Origin: Nostoc piscinale CENA21
GTDB taxonomy: Bacteria; Cyanobacteriota; Cyanobacteriia; Cyanobacteriales; Nostocaceae
Assembly: GCF_001298445.1 (NCBI RefSeq)
Contig: NZ_CP012036.1
Coordinates: forward strand, 1,241,153 to 1,305,152
DNA length: 64,000 nucleotides
Reading direction: 5' to 3'
Part shown: positions 44,020-51,679 of the stretch, in pieces
How the letters are laid out: each line of letters begins with the position of its first letter
How positions within the stretch are numbered: the first letter of the stretch is position 1
Made by a program: the position numbers and the translations under genes
Notes under the pieces: generated by a model
Database searches by the model: none
Told to the model about the DNA's origin: nothing
The model's input: only the letters and a program-made list of their open reading frames with translations

Positions 44020-44056
44020 CGAAACCTAACAAACACGTTACCATTGTTGGGTTTCG
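44020..44056. repeat. CGAAACC(T)AAC ... GTTGGGTTTCG hairpin repeat
   Basis: An 11-bp near-perfect inverted repeat with a 15-nt loop. It is a well-known type of dispersed repeat near cyanobacterial gene ends. Confidence 0.5.
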
Positions 44057-44124
44057 TCTCTTAACCTAAGACATATATACTGTTAATTGAAAAATATATA
44101 ATAAATATACCAAGTACAGGGTAC

Positions 44125-44313
44125 ATGGAACCCACAAACGCACAAACTCAAGCACTCTATAGAATTTGTTATCGACTTACTAAAATATATAAAAGTATAG
44201 AACTGGTAAGGCTGGACGAACGTACAGGTAATTTATACGTACTTGCTGGAGAAAATATAGAATTCGAGATTGAACCGAGTGGATACTATAAATCATCGGA
44301 GGATAAAGCATGA
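44125..44313 (+). CDS. DUF6888-like small protein
   Basis: The 62-aa protein reads NAQTQALYRICYRLTKIYKS and later VRLDERTGNLYVLAGENIEF, a pattern I associate with the small cyanobacterial family DUF6888. Its stop overlaps the start of the next gene in an ATGA arrangement, so the two are translationally coupled. Two-gene units of this sort are scattered in Nostocales genomes among toxin-antitoxin pairs, but activity has not been shown as far as I know. Confidence 0.6.
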   Translation: MEPTNAQTQALYRICYRLTKIYKSIELVRLDERTGNLYVLAGENIEFEIEPSGYYKSSEDKA

Positions 44314-44858
44314 CTTTAGCTAAGTATCAAGGTATGAATCGTGATGAACTACGTGATTATGTTCTCAAACACAGAGAAGATACTGAAGCCTTTTATGCCT
44401 ATGTAGAACTCTCAAAAGCTGAAGGGAAAATGACTTCTATAAATCCAGATGATGAGAATTGGGAAGAAAAAGTCATAGAGGCAATCAGGTACAGTAATAA
44501 TTCTATTCGTTGGTACTGTGATAATACAGAAAAATATAAAAAACAATCTCAGATAATTACTGAATGGTGGCATAATTTAGATAATAAATTGGTGACAAAA
44601 TATCATACTGAAAGCATAAAAAATACTGGCATAGCTGGATGGAAACCAGACAAGCTTAATCGACCAGTTAAATTTACAATTACCGAACCAAGTTTAGAAA
44701 TTGGTCAATTCACTACTTTAGTTAAATACAGAGATGAAGATAACACTATCCATCAACTAGAAGCAGTTGCGATAGAGTTGGATATTGACAAGCAAAACTT
44801 GTTTGTTTGGACAACTACATCAGAAGAGGTGTTTATTTTCTCAGCAGAGAAAGCTTAA
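44310..44858 (+). CDS. DUF6887-like protein with C-terminal extension
   Basis: The first 45 residues (MNRDELRDYVLKHREDTEAF and so on) match the small DUF6887 type that usually pairs with DUF6888. Here the protein is 182 aa instead of about 70. The extra part contains a Trp-rich helix (SIRWYCDNTEKYKKQSQIITEWW) and a beta-rich end (LFVWTTTSEEVFIFSAEKA). It overlaps the preceding gene by 4 bp. Whether the extension is a fused effector or an old fusion relic is unknown. Confidence 0.6.
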   Translation: MTLAKYQGMNRDELRDYVLKHREDTEAFYAYVELSKAEGKMTSINPDDENWEEKVIEAIRYSNNSIRWYCDNTEKYKKQSQIITEWWHNLDNKLVTKYHTESIKNTGIAGWKPDKLNRPVKFTITEPSLEIGQFTTLVKYRDEDNTIHQLEAVAIELDIDKQNLFVWTTTSEEVFIFSAEKA

Positions 44859-44958
44859 AGGAGAAGGGTTCAGCATAGGTGATACCTACGGTAAGCTACG
44901 CTAACAAAATCAAATACTTGATATCATAAATTGTAAAAAGCTATTCAAACGTTAATTT

Positions 44959-45177
44959 ATGGAAATACCAAAATTTACTTCTGAGATAGAAAACACACAA
45001 ATTGAGACAAAAGCCATATCTGTAAAACCTCAAACTATCAACAGACGCGAGTTTATGAAGTTGCCATTAGAAGAACGGCGACGCATATTAGCAGAACAAG
45101 CCGAGCGAATGTTACTACATTACCAACAAAATAAAGAGTGGCAAGAATTAGAGACAGGAGACTTGCTTGACTACTAG
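44959..45177 (+). CDS. Putative antitoxin of a MazF-like toxin
   Basis: The 72-aa acidic protein contains INRREFMKLPLEERRRILAEQ and ends GDLLDY, which matches small cyanobacterial antitoxins found before MazF/PemK toxins. It overlaps the start of the damaged mazF frame by 11 bp. With the toxin broken, the antitoxin may be a leftover. No DNA-binding AbrB fold is apparent. Confidence 0.65.
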   Translation: MEIPKFTSEIENTQIETKAISVKPQTINRREFMKLPLEERRRILAEQAERMLLHYQQNKEWQELETGDLLDY

Positions 45178-45530
45178 CTCTCCTATACCTAGACGGGGTG
45201 ATATTTAGCTGGCTAATTTTGACCCAACACTAGGAGCAGAAATCAAAAAAAATCAGACCTGCTGTGGTGGTCAGTTCTGATGGTGTTGGTCAATTACCAA
45301 TTAAATTAATTGCACCCATAACAGACTGGAAAGAATATTACACTGGCAATATTTGGCACGTCAAAATTGAACCAGACACAACTAATAATCTGACAAAAGT
45401 TTCTGCTGTAGATGTTTTACAATTGCGCGGTATGGATGTGCAAAGATTAATTCGCAAAGTTGGAGAATGTTCAAGTGAATTTATGGAAGAAATAGCTACA
45501 GCTATTGCTGCGGTAGTTGAATATTTTTGA
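45167..45530 (+). pseudogene. mazF: MazF/PemK-family endoribonuclease toxin, inactivated twice
   Basis: The reading frame RRGDI-stop-LANFDPTLGAEIKK shows the MazF N-terminus with TAG at 45206-45208 where the family has Trp (TGG). A second lesion follows in the A8 run 45245-45252: with one A removed the frame continues as IRPAVVVSSDGVGQLPIKL, IAPIT and QRLIRKVGECSSEF to 45530, for 120 aa. The combination of a nonsense codon and a frameshift suggests a genuine pseudogene, although the frameshift is of the same type as in housekeeping genes of this window. Only an internal fragment could be translated. Confidence 0.7.
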
Positions 45531-45636
45531 GCAACTGTTATTGTTTATCTCAGCATTTTGTAATTACTCTAACTGGAGCGATCGCTCACAACATTATTGT
45601 AAGCTACGATAAACACAAGCCTATGGTAAAGCAACT

Positions 45637-45955
45637 ATGACGAATACAAAGCCTGTTCGCCGTCGTCATCAAGGTAGAATATTTCCAGAATTTACAGTAC
45701 CACCAGAAGAGTTAGCTAGACGGGAAGCTGAAAAAAAATGTTCGTGGACAAAAAGCGCGTGTCGTTTTTGATGAGGTTTTTCCGCAATTAATAGATGAAC
45801 ATTACAACTGCTTTATTGTAATTGAACCAAATAGTGGTGATTATTTTGTTGATCCAGATATAGAAATTGCTGAACAAAAAGCACGTCAAAAATATTCTGA
45901 TGGGTGGCTAGTCACTTTCCGTCTCAATGAAACAGGTGCTTGCGACAGAATATGA
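45637..45955 (+). pseudogene. Small protein before an aspartic protease gene (one-base frameshift)
   Basis: The ATG at 45637 opens a frame (TNTKPVRRRHQGRIFPEFTV) that breaks at the A8 run 45731-45738. With one A removed it continues as AEKNVRGQKARVVFDEVFP, then NCFIVIEPNSGDYFVDPDIE, ending at 45955, for 105 aa. Its stop overlaps the ATG of the next gene (ATGA). It looks like the usual upstream partner of the small clan AA protease in cyanobacteria. Its function is unknown. A decayed relative of the second half is at 46390. Confidence 0.6.
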
Positions 45956-46339
45956 TTTCAGGCAAGTTTGGGGAAATTGGGGAGCTAATTTTTGAGATAG
46001 AGCTAATAGCTGTTGATGGAGAGGAGTATTCGATTGACTTGCTATTAGATACAGGATTTACTACAGGTTGGTTAGCAATTGATATTCAAGATGCTGCAAG
46101 CCTGGGATGGAATTTAATTGAACAAAATCGAACTATGCAAATGGCACGGGGTGAGGCGTTTTTTTGATGTCTATGAAGGAAAAGTAAAATTAGATGGACA
46201 GGAGTATATAATTCCTGTTTTAGCTGGTAATGGGATTCCTGAGCCTCTGTTGGGTTTACAGTGGTTGAAAATATTGCCTTTATCTGTAAATTTTTTTAGC
46301 AGAAATATTGACACTAGGATAAAGGTTGCTGAAAAATAG
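45952..46339 (+). pseudogene. Clan AA (retropepsin-like) aspartic protease (one-base frameshift)
   Basis: The ATG at 45952 gives ISGKFGEIGELIFEIELIAV and the active-site loop LLLDTGFTTGWLAI (DTG). The frame stops at the T7 run 46159-46165. With one T removed it continues as GEAFFDVYEGKVKLDGQEYI and ends in PLLGLQWLKILPLSVNF, the typical LLG..WL tail of these small proteases, for 128 aa. Members are dimeric, with one DTG per chain. The gene is coupled to its upstream partner by ATGA. Substrate is unknown. Confidence 0.7.
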
Positions 46340-46389
46340 CTTCACAAATAAGATTCATCTTACTAGAATGTAACTTTGGTGAACTATTA

Positions 46390-46571
46390 ATGATGATATC
46401 AACTGTGATTGCGATCGCAGAAGTTGAAAAATTACCAGCAGAAGAACAAAATGCGATCGCTACCCCATTAATAGATAAATATTAAAATGGTTTATTGTAA
46501 TTAAACCAAGCAGTGATAACTATTTTATTGATTTTAATGAGGATGTTGCTGATGATTTTAGGCAGATTTAG
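46390..46571 (+). pseudogene. Decayed fragment related to the 45637 gene and to a small antitoxin-like protein
   Basis: The first 30 codons read TVIAIAEVEKLPAEEQNAIATPLIDKY and then stop, like the start of small cyanobacterial antitoxins (LP.EEQ.AIA). In another frame the sequence continues WFIVIKPSSDNYFIDFNEDV, which matches FIVIEPNSGDYFVDPDIEI of the gene at 45637. Its last codons overlap the end of the convergent gene. Confidence 0.45.
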
Positions 46572-47658
46572 TGAAATGTTCAATTTTAATGCCTCGACTG
46601 TCCATCACTTGAGTAAATAAATCTGTTGGTAAGGCATTTTCTACAGGTAAAACTCCAGGTTTATTTAGTTTACCTTCAAGAATTAATTGAGCAACTGTAC
46701 CTGTACCACAGCCAGTTGCTACAGCAGCATTATCGTGCAGTACAGTAGAAGCATAAACCCCTGTTGAACCGTTCTTTTTGCCTGTAACTTCTGCTCTAAC
46801 TGCTACACCAATACCGCTAAAAAGATTGGTAAAATCTGTCATTGTATGGCTGACATGAGATAAAAACTCAATCATGCCACGACGCTGCATTAACCATTTA
46901 GGAAAAATATGTGCTGCTATCCAAGTCAGATGATTATAGTAATCAGGAAATGAACCAAACTTAGTAATTACATTTTTAACAGTAGGAAAGGCGTAGGGCA
47001 ATGTGAAGGTTTCTGGCATATCAAACCAGTAAACTCCATTACGTTGATAGTAAGGAAAGTTAACAATTTCTCTTTCACTATAAGGTTTGACTTGCTGCCA
47101 TTTACCATCTAACCAAGCTTCAAACGGATGCTGCAAGCCTAAAAAAGTTGTTCGCATAACTGTGATACCAGCACCACCAGAACCAGCTACTAAATAATAG
47201 AGCTTGATTGTTTCTGCTTCATCAAATTGTTCCACACCCTGGCGCACCATACTGTTAGAAATACCAGGGAAGATGCCTGTATTAATTACTGCTGTAACCC
47301 CAGCAGCAACAGCGTCTTCGTGATAACTTAAAGCTTTGCTAGTAAAAGAACGATGGTCACTAACATCTACATAGTTAACGCCTTGTTCAATACATAGTTT
47401 CAGAACATTGGCATCGCGGTAGTGAAACGGGCCAGCACAGTGAACGACTAAATCAGAATTAGCGATCGCTTCTCGTAGTTTATCAACTTCCGCCAAGTCT
47501 AAAACTAAATACTGCTCTCGTTCTGCCAATGGCAAATTTCTCATCTCTGGAGTACGCCCAGTGATGGTGATTTTAGCTTGCGTATGGTTCGCAATGTCCT
47601 GCGCGACACTACTACCAATTCGCCCCCTGCCTCCAAGAATTAAAACGCGGTCTGTCAT
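46558..47658 (-). CDS. Saccharopine dehydrogenase-like NAD(P)-binding protein
   Basis: From the ATG at 47658, preceded by GGAG, the protein has 366 aa; the frame is open another 19 codons. The Rossmann glycine motif is VLILGGRGRIGSSVAQDI at the N-terminus, followed by ITGRTP, DLVVHCAGPFHYRDANVL and YVDVSDHRSFT, all typical of the saccharopine dehydrogenase NADP-binding family. The C-terminal half has a substrate-like domain with GTGTVAQLILEG near the end. The reaction cannot be inferred: family members range from lysine metabolism to carotenoid and lipid-related oxidoreductases. Confidence 0.82.
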   Translation of the reverse strand: MTDRVLILGGRGRIGSSVAQDIANHTQAKITITGRTPEMRNLPLAEREQYLVLDLAEVDKLREAIANSDLVVHCAGPFHYRDANVLKLCIEQGVNYVDVSDHRSFTSKALSYHEDAVAAGVTAVINTGIFPGISNSMVRQGVEQFDEAETIKLYYLVAGSGGAGITVMRTTFLGLQHPFEAWLDGKWQQVKPYSEREIVNFPYYQRNGVYWFDMPETFTLPYAFPTVKNVITKFGSFPDYYNHLTWIAAHIFPKWLMQRRGMIEFLSHVSHTMTDFTNLFSGIGVAVRAEVTGKKNGSTGVYASTVLHDNAAVATGCGTGTVAQLILEGKLNKPGVLPVENALPTDLFTQVMDSRGIKIEHFTKSA

Positions 47659-47759
47659 TACTCCGGTATGGGCAACACTACTTGTATTTGACCAGTTTTT
47701 GAGAGTCTTTGCCATCGGTTACAAGTATGACTCGTCTACCAATATAGGAGGATAAGTGT

Positions 47760-47815
47760 AGCACTTACGCACAAAGATTATCTCTAGAGACTTGGTGTAA
47801 GGGTGTAGGGGTGTC
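47760..47815 (+). mobile_element. Half copy of the AGGACTTACGCA element
   Basis: The stretch GCACTTACGCACAAAGATTA and GGTGTAAGGGTGTAGGGGTGT matches the left half of the MITE at 35288. The right half is missing. Confidence 0.55.
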
Positions 47816-47998
47816 ATGAATCATTGGTAACTTGTACTGACGAAAGACGAAGGTTTTAATGAATAAATTTTGTTGAATATGTAAATCTAAATATAATTAA
47901 TAAGTTTTTGTAATATATGAGATTCTGTTAAACTCAATAATTTAAGATTTTCTTTAGATTGTGTCAGCACTGATCTGAGTTCATTTCAGCCAGGAGCG

Positions 47999-48238
47999 AT
48001 GGTAATGAAGATGTGCGTTGTCAACTCCAAAATATTACGTCAGTTTTGGGCTGTAGTGGAACAAACCCAAAGCAGTACTCTTCTTGGACTTAACGACAAA
48101 GACTTGGTTAAGTTATTGTTAGGACAGATTGAAAGCAACAAAGTCCTAAATTATGAAGAAACTCTGAATTTGACGGATTACATTAATTCTAAGACTTTGC
48201 TGATACGTGATTTAGCACAGGCGCGTTCAGCATCATAA
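47999..48238 (+). CDS. Small conserved cyanobacterial protein
   Basis: The 79-aa soluble protein (CVVNSKILRQFWAVVEQTQS at its start, LIRDLAQARSAS at its end) looks like a conserved short family of filamentous cyanobacteria without known function. AGGAG stands 3 bp before the first ATG, so one of the next ATGs (48005 or 48011) may be the true start. Helical composition; no membrane segment. It is flanked by copies of the AGGACTTACGCA element. Confidence 0.6.
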   Translation: MVMKMCVVNSKILRQFWAVVEQTQSSTLLGLNDKDLVKLLLGQIESNKVLNYEETLNLTDYINSKTLLIRDLAQARSAS

Positions 48239-48269
48239 ATCCAAGACAAAAAGCATATACAAGTGATCT

Positions 48270-48388
48270 AGGACTTACGCAGTGAGATGGAAAATCAAGG
48301 ATTTGGACAAGGGTGTAAAGGTGTAGAGGTGTTTGATACATATACCCTTACACCCAATTTCCACAGACAATCTTGGTGTGTAAATCCT
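48270..48388 (+). mobile_element. Diverged 119-bp copy of the AGGACTTACGCA element
   Basis: It begins AGGACTTACGCA and ends GGTGTGTAAATCCT, with interior GGGTGTAAAGGTGTAGAGGTGT and CCCTTACACCC, so both ends are kept but the centre is shorter and diverged. Confidence 0.7.
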
Positions 48389-48431
48389 GTTTATGTCTTG
48401 AGTATAGGCTTTTTGCCTTTTATTTCCCGAA

Positions 48432-48665
48432 CTATCTGGGATTAATATGCCGTCTTGGCCCCCAGCCTGGATTTATGATCGCAGCTAAATCTTCGGGTGA
48501 TAAATGATCTATTTCATCCTCTAATTCTGCGACTGTGAAATCATAGCCACGTTCTTTCGCCATTTTGACAAATGCTTCGGGATTAGCTGTGGCTTTGAGT
48601 TTTTGTTGCAATGCTTGATCTGCTTTGACTGCCTTAAAAAATCTTGCAGCATTTTGTAGTGCCAT
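48432..48665 (-). CDS. Nif11-like leader peptide family protein
   Basis: The 77-aa protein begins ALQNAARFFKAVKADQALQQ and has LKATANPEAFVKMAKERGYD, FTVAELEDEI and LSPEDLAAI, the Nif11/nitrile-hydratase-like leader pattern known from ribosomal natural-product precursors in cyanobacteria. The tail is short and unusual: NPGWGPRRHINPR, without the common Gly-Gly cleavage site and without Cys/Ser/Thr for lanthionine or cyclisation chemistry. AGGAG stands 12 bp upstream. No modifying enzyme or transporter gene is nearby. It may be an orphan peptide or a Nif11-type protein with another role. Confidence 0.75.
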   Translation of the reverse strand: MALQNAARFFKAVKADQALQQKLKATANPEAFVKMAKERGYDFTVAELEDEIDHLSPEDLAAIINPGWGPRRHINPR

Positions 48666-48915
48666 AATAATTCATCTCCTACAGTAATCTGTTGTGTTTT
48701 GTGAAATTATCTGTGTCAGTGGAGAGTAGAGAGTAGGCAAAAGTATTTGTCGGGTATACTTTTTTTCAGAAATTAAATATGAATCGTAATTTGAGAATTT
48801 TCGCACTACTTTTAATGTGCATTATTTTTTCTTGAGATGTCTTGTATCCTAAGAAAGAAAAATTAACGACATCTCAGTTTTTTCATACTACTTGTGGCTG
48901 ATTACCGAAATAGTT
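48666..48915. other. Intergenic region upstream of the Nif11-like gene
   Basis: No gene was seen. A weak inverted repeat (GAGATGTCTTGT...ACGACATCTC-type, 48834-48873) lies in the middle. The next 220 bp are occupied by mobile-element copies. Confidence 0.35.
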
Positions 48916-49065
48916 AGGACTTACGCATAAAAACGAAAAATCAAGGGTTTTGGCGAGGGTGTAGGGGTACAGGGGTATAGGGGTGTATGTATCTAAAACC
49001 CTTCCGCCACACACCCTTACACCCTTACACCCAATCTTCATAGACAATCTTGGTGCGTAAGTCCT
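48916..49065 (-). mobile_element. 150-bp MITE-like element, copy 2 (inverted relative to copy 1)
   Basis: Reverse complement of the element at 35288-35436; the only difference I see is GGGG versus GGG in the centre. It has the same 12-bp perfect terminal inverted repeats. The flanks contain ATAGT on both sides (AAATAGTT before, TGATAGTG after), a possible but unproven target duplication. Confidence 0.8.
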
Positions 49066-49081
49066 GATAGTGCTGAGTGCT

Positions 49082-49137
49082 GATACCTTTAAACCCTGAC
49101 ACCCAGTCTCTACAAACAATTTTTGTATGTCAGTCCT
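49082..49137 (-). mobile_element. Half copy of the AGGACTTACGCA element
   Basis: CCCTGACACCCAGTCTCTAC and TTTTGTATGTCAGTCCT match the right half of the neighbouring full copy with several changes. It abuts the end of the CDF gene. Confidence 0.5.
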
Positions 49138-49138
49138 A

Positions 49139-50050
49139 TTAATGTTGACTCAGACGTTCCAATTCCAAATCGTCCCAAGATGTAGGGTCTTCCACAGGCT
49201 CAAGATGAGTAATAACACTGCTTCCTGGTAGTGCTTGAATAATTTTCAATTCAATCTCTTCACATAGATCATGTCCTTGGCGTACTGTCCAGGCTCCTGG
49301 TACTAATACGTGAAAGGAAATAAAGCGACGAGTTCCTGCTAATCGAGAGCGCATGGCATGGAACTGGATATTTTGATGTTCGTATTCACTAAATATCTGC
49401 CGGATAATTTCTTGTTCTTCTTTTGGTAAAGCCGTGTCTAGTAGTCCAGAAAAGGTTTCTCGCAGTAAATTAAATCCTGCCCAAATAATATTAACTGCTA
49501 CCAATAGGGCAATGATGGGGTCAAGTACCAACCAACCTGTTACCTGCACCAGCAAAATTCCGAGTATCACACCACCAGAAGTCCAGACATCGGTTAAGAG
49601 GTGATGAGCATCTGCTCGCAAGGTAATAGAACGTAAGCGTTTGCCGGCTTTGAGTAAGACAACAGCCACCACACCATTCACTACTGTAGCTACTAATGAA
49701 AGCACTAGCCCTAATCCCAGTTGAGTCAGTGGTTCGGGATGCTGCAAGCGTCCCCAAGCTTCTAGAGCAATGCTCATAGCTGCCACAACAATCAATGCGC
49801 CTTCAGCACCGCTCGAAAAATACTCGGCTTTAGAATGTCCAAAGGTATGTTCAGCATCGGCGGGTTTCGCTGCATAAGTCAATGCCCATAATGCCACTAG
49901 TGCCGCCAGCAAATTTACACATGATTCAATAGCATCAGAAAGTAGCCCTACTGATCCTGTTAGCAGGTAAGCTCCAAACTTTAAACCAATAGTTACAACT
50001 GCTGCTGCAATTGATAAAAAAGCGTAGGTGCGGGCTGCTTGGCTACTCAT
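49139..50050 (-). CDS. Cation diffusion facilitator (zinc/divalent metal efflux)
   Basis: The 303-aa protein has six predicted membrane helices (residues 10-190). Metal-site residues are visible in LLSDAIESCVNLLAAL (DxxxS/N pattern) and RADAHHLLTDVWTSGGV (HxxxD), with the EHTFGHSKAEYFSSG loop after helix 2. The C-terminal cytoplasmic domain (about 205-290) has the alpha-beta fold of CDF proteins (FHAMRSRLAGTRRFISFHVLVP). CDFs exchange protons for Zn, Co, Fe or Mn. The specific metal cannot be assigned from these residues with confidence. Confidence 0.92.
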   Translation of the reverse strand: MSSQAARTYAFLSIAAAVVTIGLKFGAYLLTGSVGLLSDAIESCVNLLAALVALWALTYAAKPADAEHTFGHSKAEYFSSGAEGALIVVAAMSIALEAWGRLQHPEPLTQLGLGLVLSLVATVVNGVVAVVLLKAGKRLRSITLRADAHHLLTDVWTSGGVILGILLVQVTGWLVLDPIIALLVAVNIIWAGFNLLRETFSGLLDTALPKEEQEIIRQIFSEYEHQNIQFHAMRSRLAGTRRFISFHVLVPGAWTVRQGHDLCEEIELKIIQALPGSSVITHLEPVEDPTSWDDLELERLSQH

Positions 50051-50285
50051 TCAAACTACTTAACTGTGATTGCTAGGTAACTGTAACAAATTTAGCTGTT
50101 AGTTTTATCTATCTCCAGACTTTTAGGTTTTTTTAAACACAGGCTGGGAAAACAAGGCAAAAGTTAAAAATAAAAAGTCAAAAGAGAGACTAGGAGATTG
50201 TGGGAAAAGCATTAGTTCACATTATTTTCCAGACCAAAAAGTGAGATACTGTTGAAAAAATAATTTCACAGGATAGATGTAATAT

Positions 50286-51530
50286 ATGCGGCTTTTTGGT
50301 ATGCCCGTAGAAAAAGGCAGATGGTTGCTAATTCCTTTAGGTGCAATTGTTTTACTTTGTCTTGGCACTGTTTATTCATGGAGTATTTTTAGAAAACCTC
50401 TAGAAAAATTACTGAATATTAATGCAACAGAAAGTTTGTTGCCATTTACGGTTTTGCTAATCATGTTTGCCATATTGATGCCAATTACCGGCTTTTACAT
50501 TAACCGCTTTGGTTCTCGGACGATTACCGCAGTTGGTGGTGTAATTATGGGACTGGGTTATATTTTGTCGAGTTTGGATGGCAATTTACAATTATTAACT
50601 TTTACCTACGGTGCGATCGCTGGTGCGGGTGTAGGTATAGTTTATGGTGTACCGTTGGCTGTAATCGCTAAGTGGTTTCCTGATAAGAAAGGTATTGCAG
50701 TGGGTTTAACTGTGATTGGTTTTGGGTTGTCGCCGTTAATTACTGCACCTTTGACGAAAACACTAATTGATGCTTACGGAGTACGGCAAACTTTTGTGAT
50801 TCTAGGTATAACTTTTACACTGATTATTTTAGCGATCGCCACTGTTTTAAAAACACCGCCTCCAGATTGGAAACCAGCCAATTGGAATCCCAATGTTGCA
50901 GTTTCGGGAAGTACAGCACTCACCAATTCCGAGACAATCTTGCAAACACCAGCATTTTATGGTTTGTGGCTGTGCTACACCATCGGCACATTCTCAGGAT
51001 TGGCAGCAATTGGTATTTCTAGCCCTCTAGCTCAAGAAATCATTAAACTAGATGCAACCACAGCCGCAGGTACAGTTTCTTTATTTGCAGTATTTAATGC
51101 TTTAGGTCGGTTGTTTTTTGGGTGGTTTACTGACCGTTTTAGTCCGAAGTTAGCAGCAATTGTTTCTTTTACTTTAGTATTAATTGCATCCTTGATGATG
51201 CTAAAAGCTGGTCAAGGAACTGTAGCTACTTATTTAATAGCATTTGCCCTATTTTATTTTTCTTTTGGTGGCTGGTTAGCGATCGCTCCAACCACCACCT
51301 TAATTTTGTTCTCCGCCGCCGACTATGCCAAAAATTACGGTGTAGTTTTCACAGCTTATGGCGCAGGTGCATTAGGCGGAACTTTGTTAGCTGGCAGAAT
51401 TCGAGATATTTTTGGCAGTTATACAGTTTTCTTTTATCCAACAACAGCACTAGCAATTTTAGGAATTGTGTTAGCTGTGTTTATGCTCAAACGTAGTTTT
51501 TCTAGTTCTACGATTAGTCAAGCTAATTAG
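50286..51530 (+). CDS. OFA-family MFS transporter
   Basis: The 414-aa protein has twelve predicted helices. The N-terminus (GRWLLIPLGAIVLLCLGTVYSWSIF) and the second half (GRLFFGWFTDRFSPKLAA) match the oxalate/formate antiporter family of major facilitators. Members move small monocarboxylates or dicarboxylates such as oxalate, formate, lactate and pyruvate. Substrate in this organism is unknown. The gene is divergent from the CDF gene and ends at a terminator shared with the convergent ene-reductase. Confidence 0.88.
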   Translation: MRLFGMPVEKGRWLLIPLGAIVLLCLGTVYSWSIFRKPLEKLLNINATESLLPFTVLLIMFAILMPITGFYINRFGSRTITAVGGVIMGLGYILSSLDGNLQLLTFTYGAIAGAGVGIVYGVPLAVIAKWFPDKKGIAVGLTVIGFGLSPLITAPLTKTLIDAYGVRQTFVILGITFTLIILAIATVLKTPPPDWKPANWNPNVAVSGSTALTNSETILQTPAFYGLWLCYTIGTFSGLAAIGISSPLAQEIIKLDATTAAGTVSLFAVFNALGRLFFGWFTDRFSPKLAAIVSFTLVLIASLMMLKAGQGTVATYLIAFALFYFSFGGWLAIAPTTTLILFSAADYAKNYGVVFTAYGAGALGGTLLAGRIRDIFGSYTVFFYPTTALAILGIVLAVFMLKRSFSSSTISQAN

Positions 51531-51564
51531 GGTTGAGAGCTTAAGGCTATAGGTGTTTGAAGAA

Positions 51565-51609
51565 CGGAGACAAGGGAGATAGGGGAGACAAGGGGGACAA
51601 GGGAGAGAT
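51565..51609. repeat. Short tandem repeat of GGGAGACAAG type
   Basis: Degenerate units CGGAGACAAG, GGAGATAGG, GGAGACAAGG, GGGACAAGG, GAGAGATG after the OFA transporter gene. Same family as the arrays at 1689, 34132 and 58031. Confidence 0.6.
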
Positions 51610-51643
51610 GTTTATCAATGATTTAGGATTGCTATAGGCGCAA

Positions 51644-51674
51644 AGTGCTGAGTACTTTTTTCTAACTCAGCACT
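51644..51674. terminator. Bidirectional hairpin between convergent genes
   Basis: A 10-bp stem (AGTGCTGAGT / ACTCAGCACT) with an 11-nt T-rich loop, just after the ene-reductase stop on the minus strand and 113 bp after the OFA transporter gene. Confidence 0.6.
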
Positions 51675-51679
51675 CAGCA

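Noticed and set aside
48883..49119. 78-codon minus-strand frame
   Set aside because: It lies almost wholly within mobile-element copies, and the same peptide appears in the other copy at 35288-35436; there is no sensible composition or start site.
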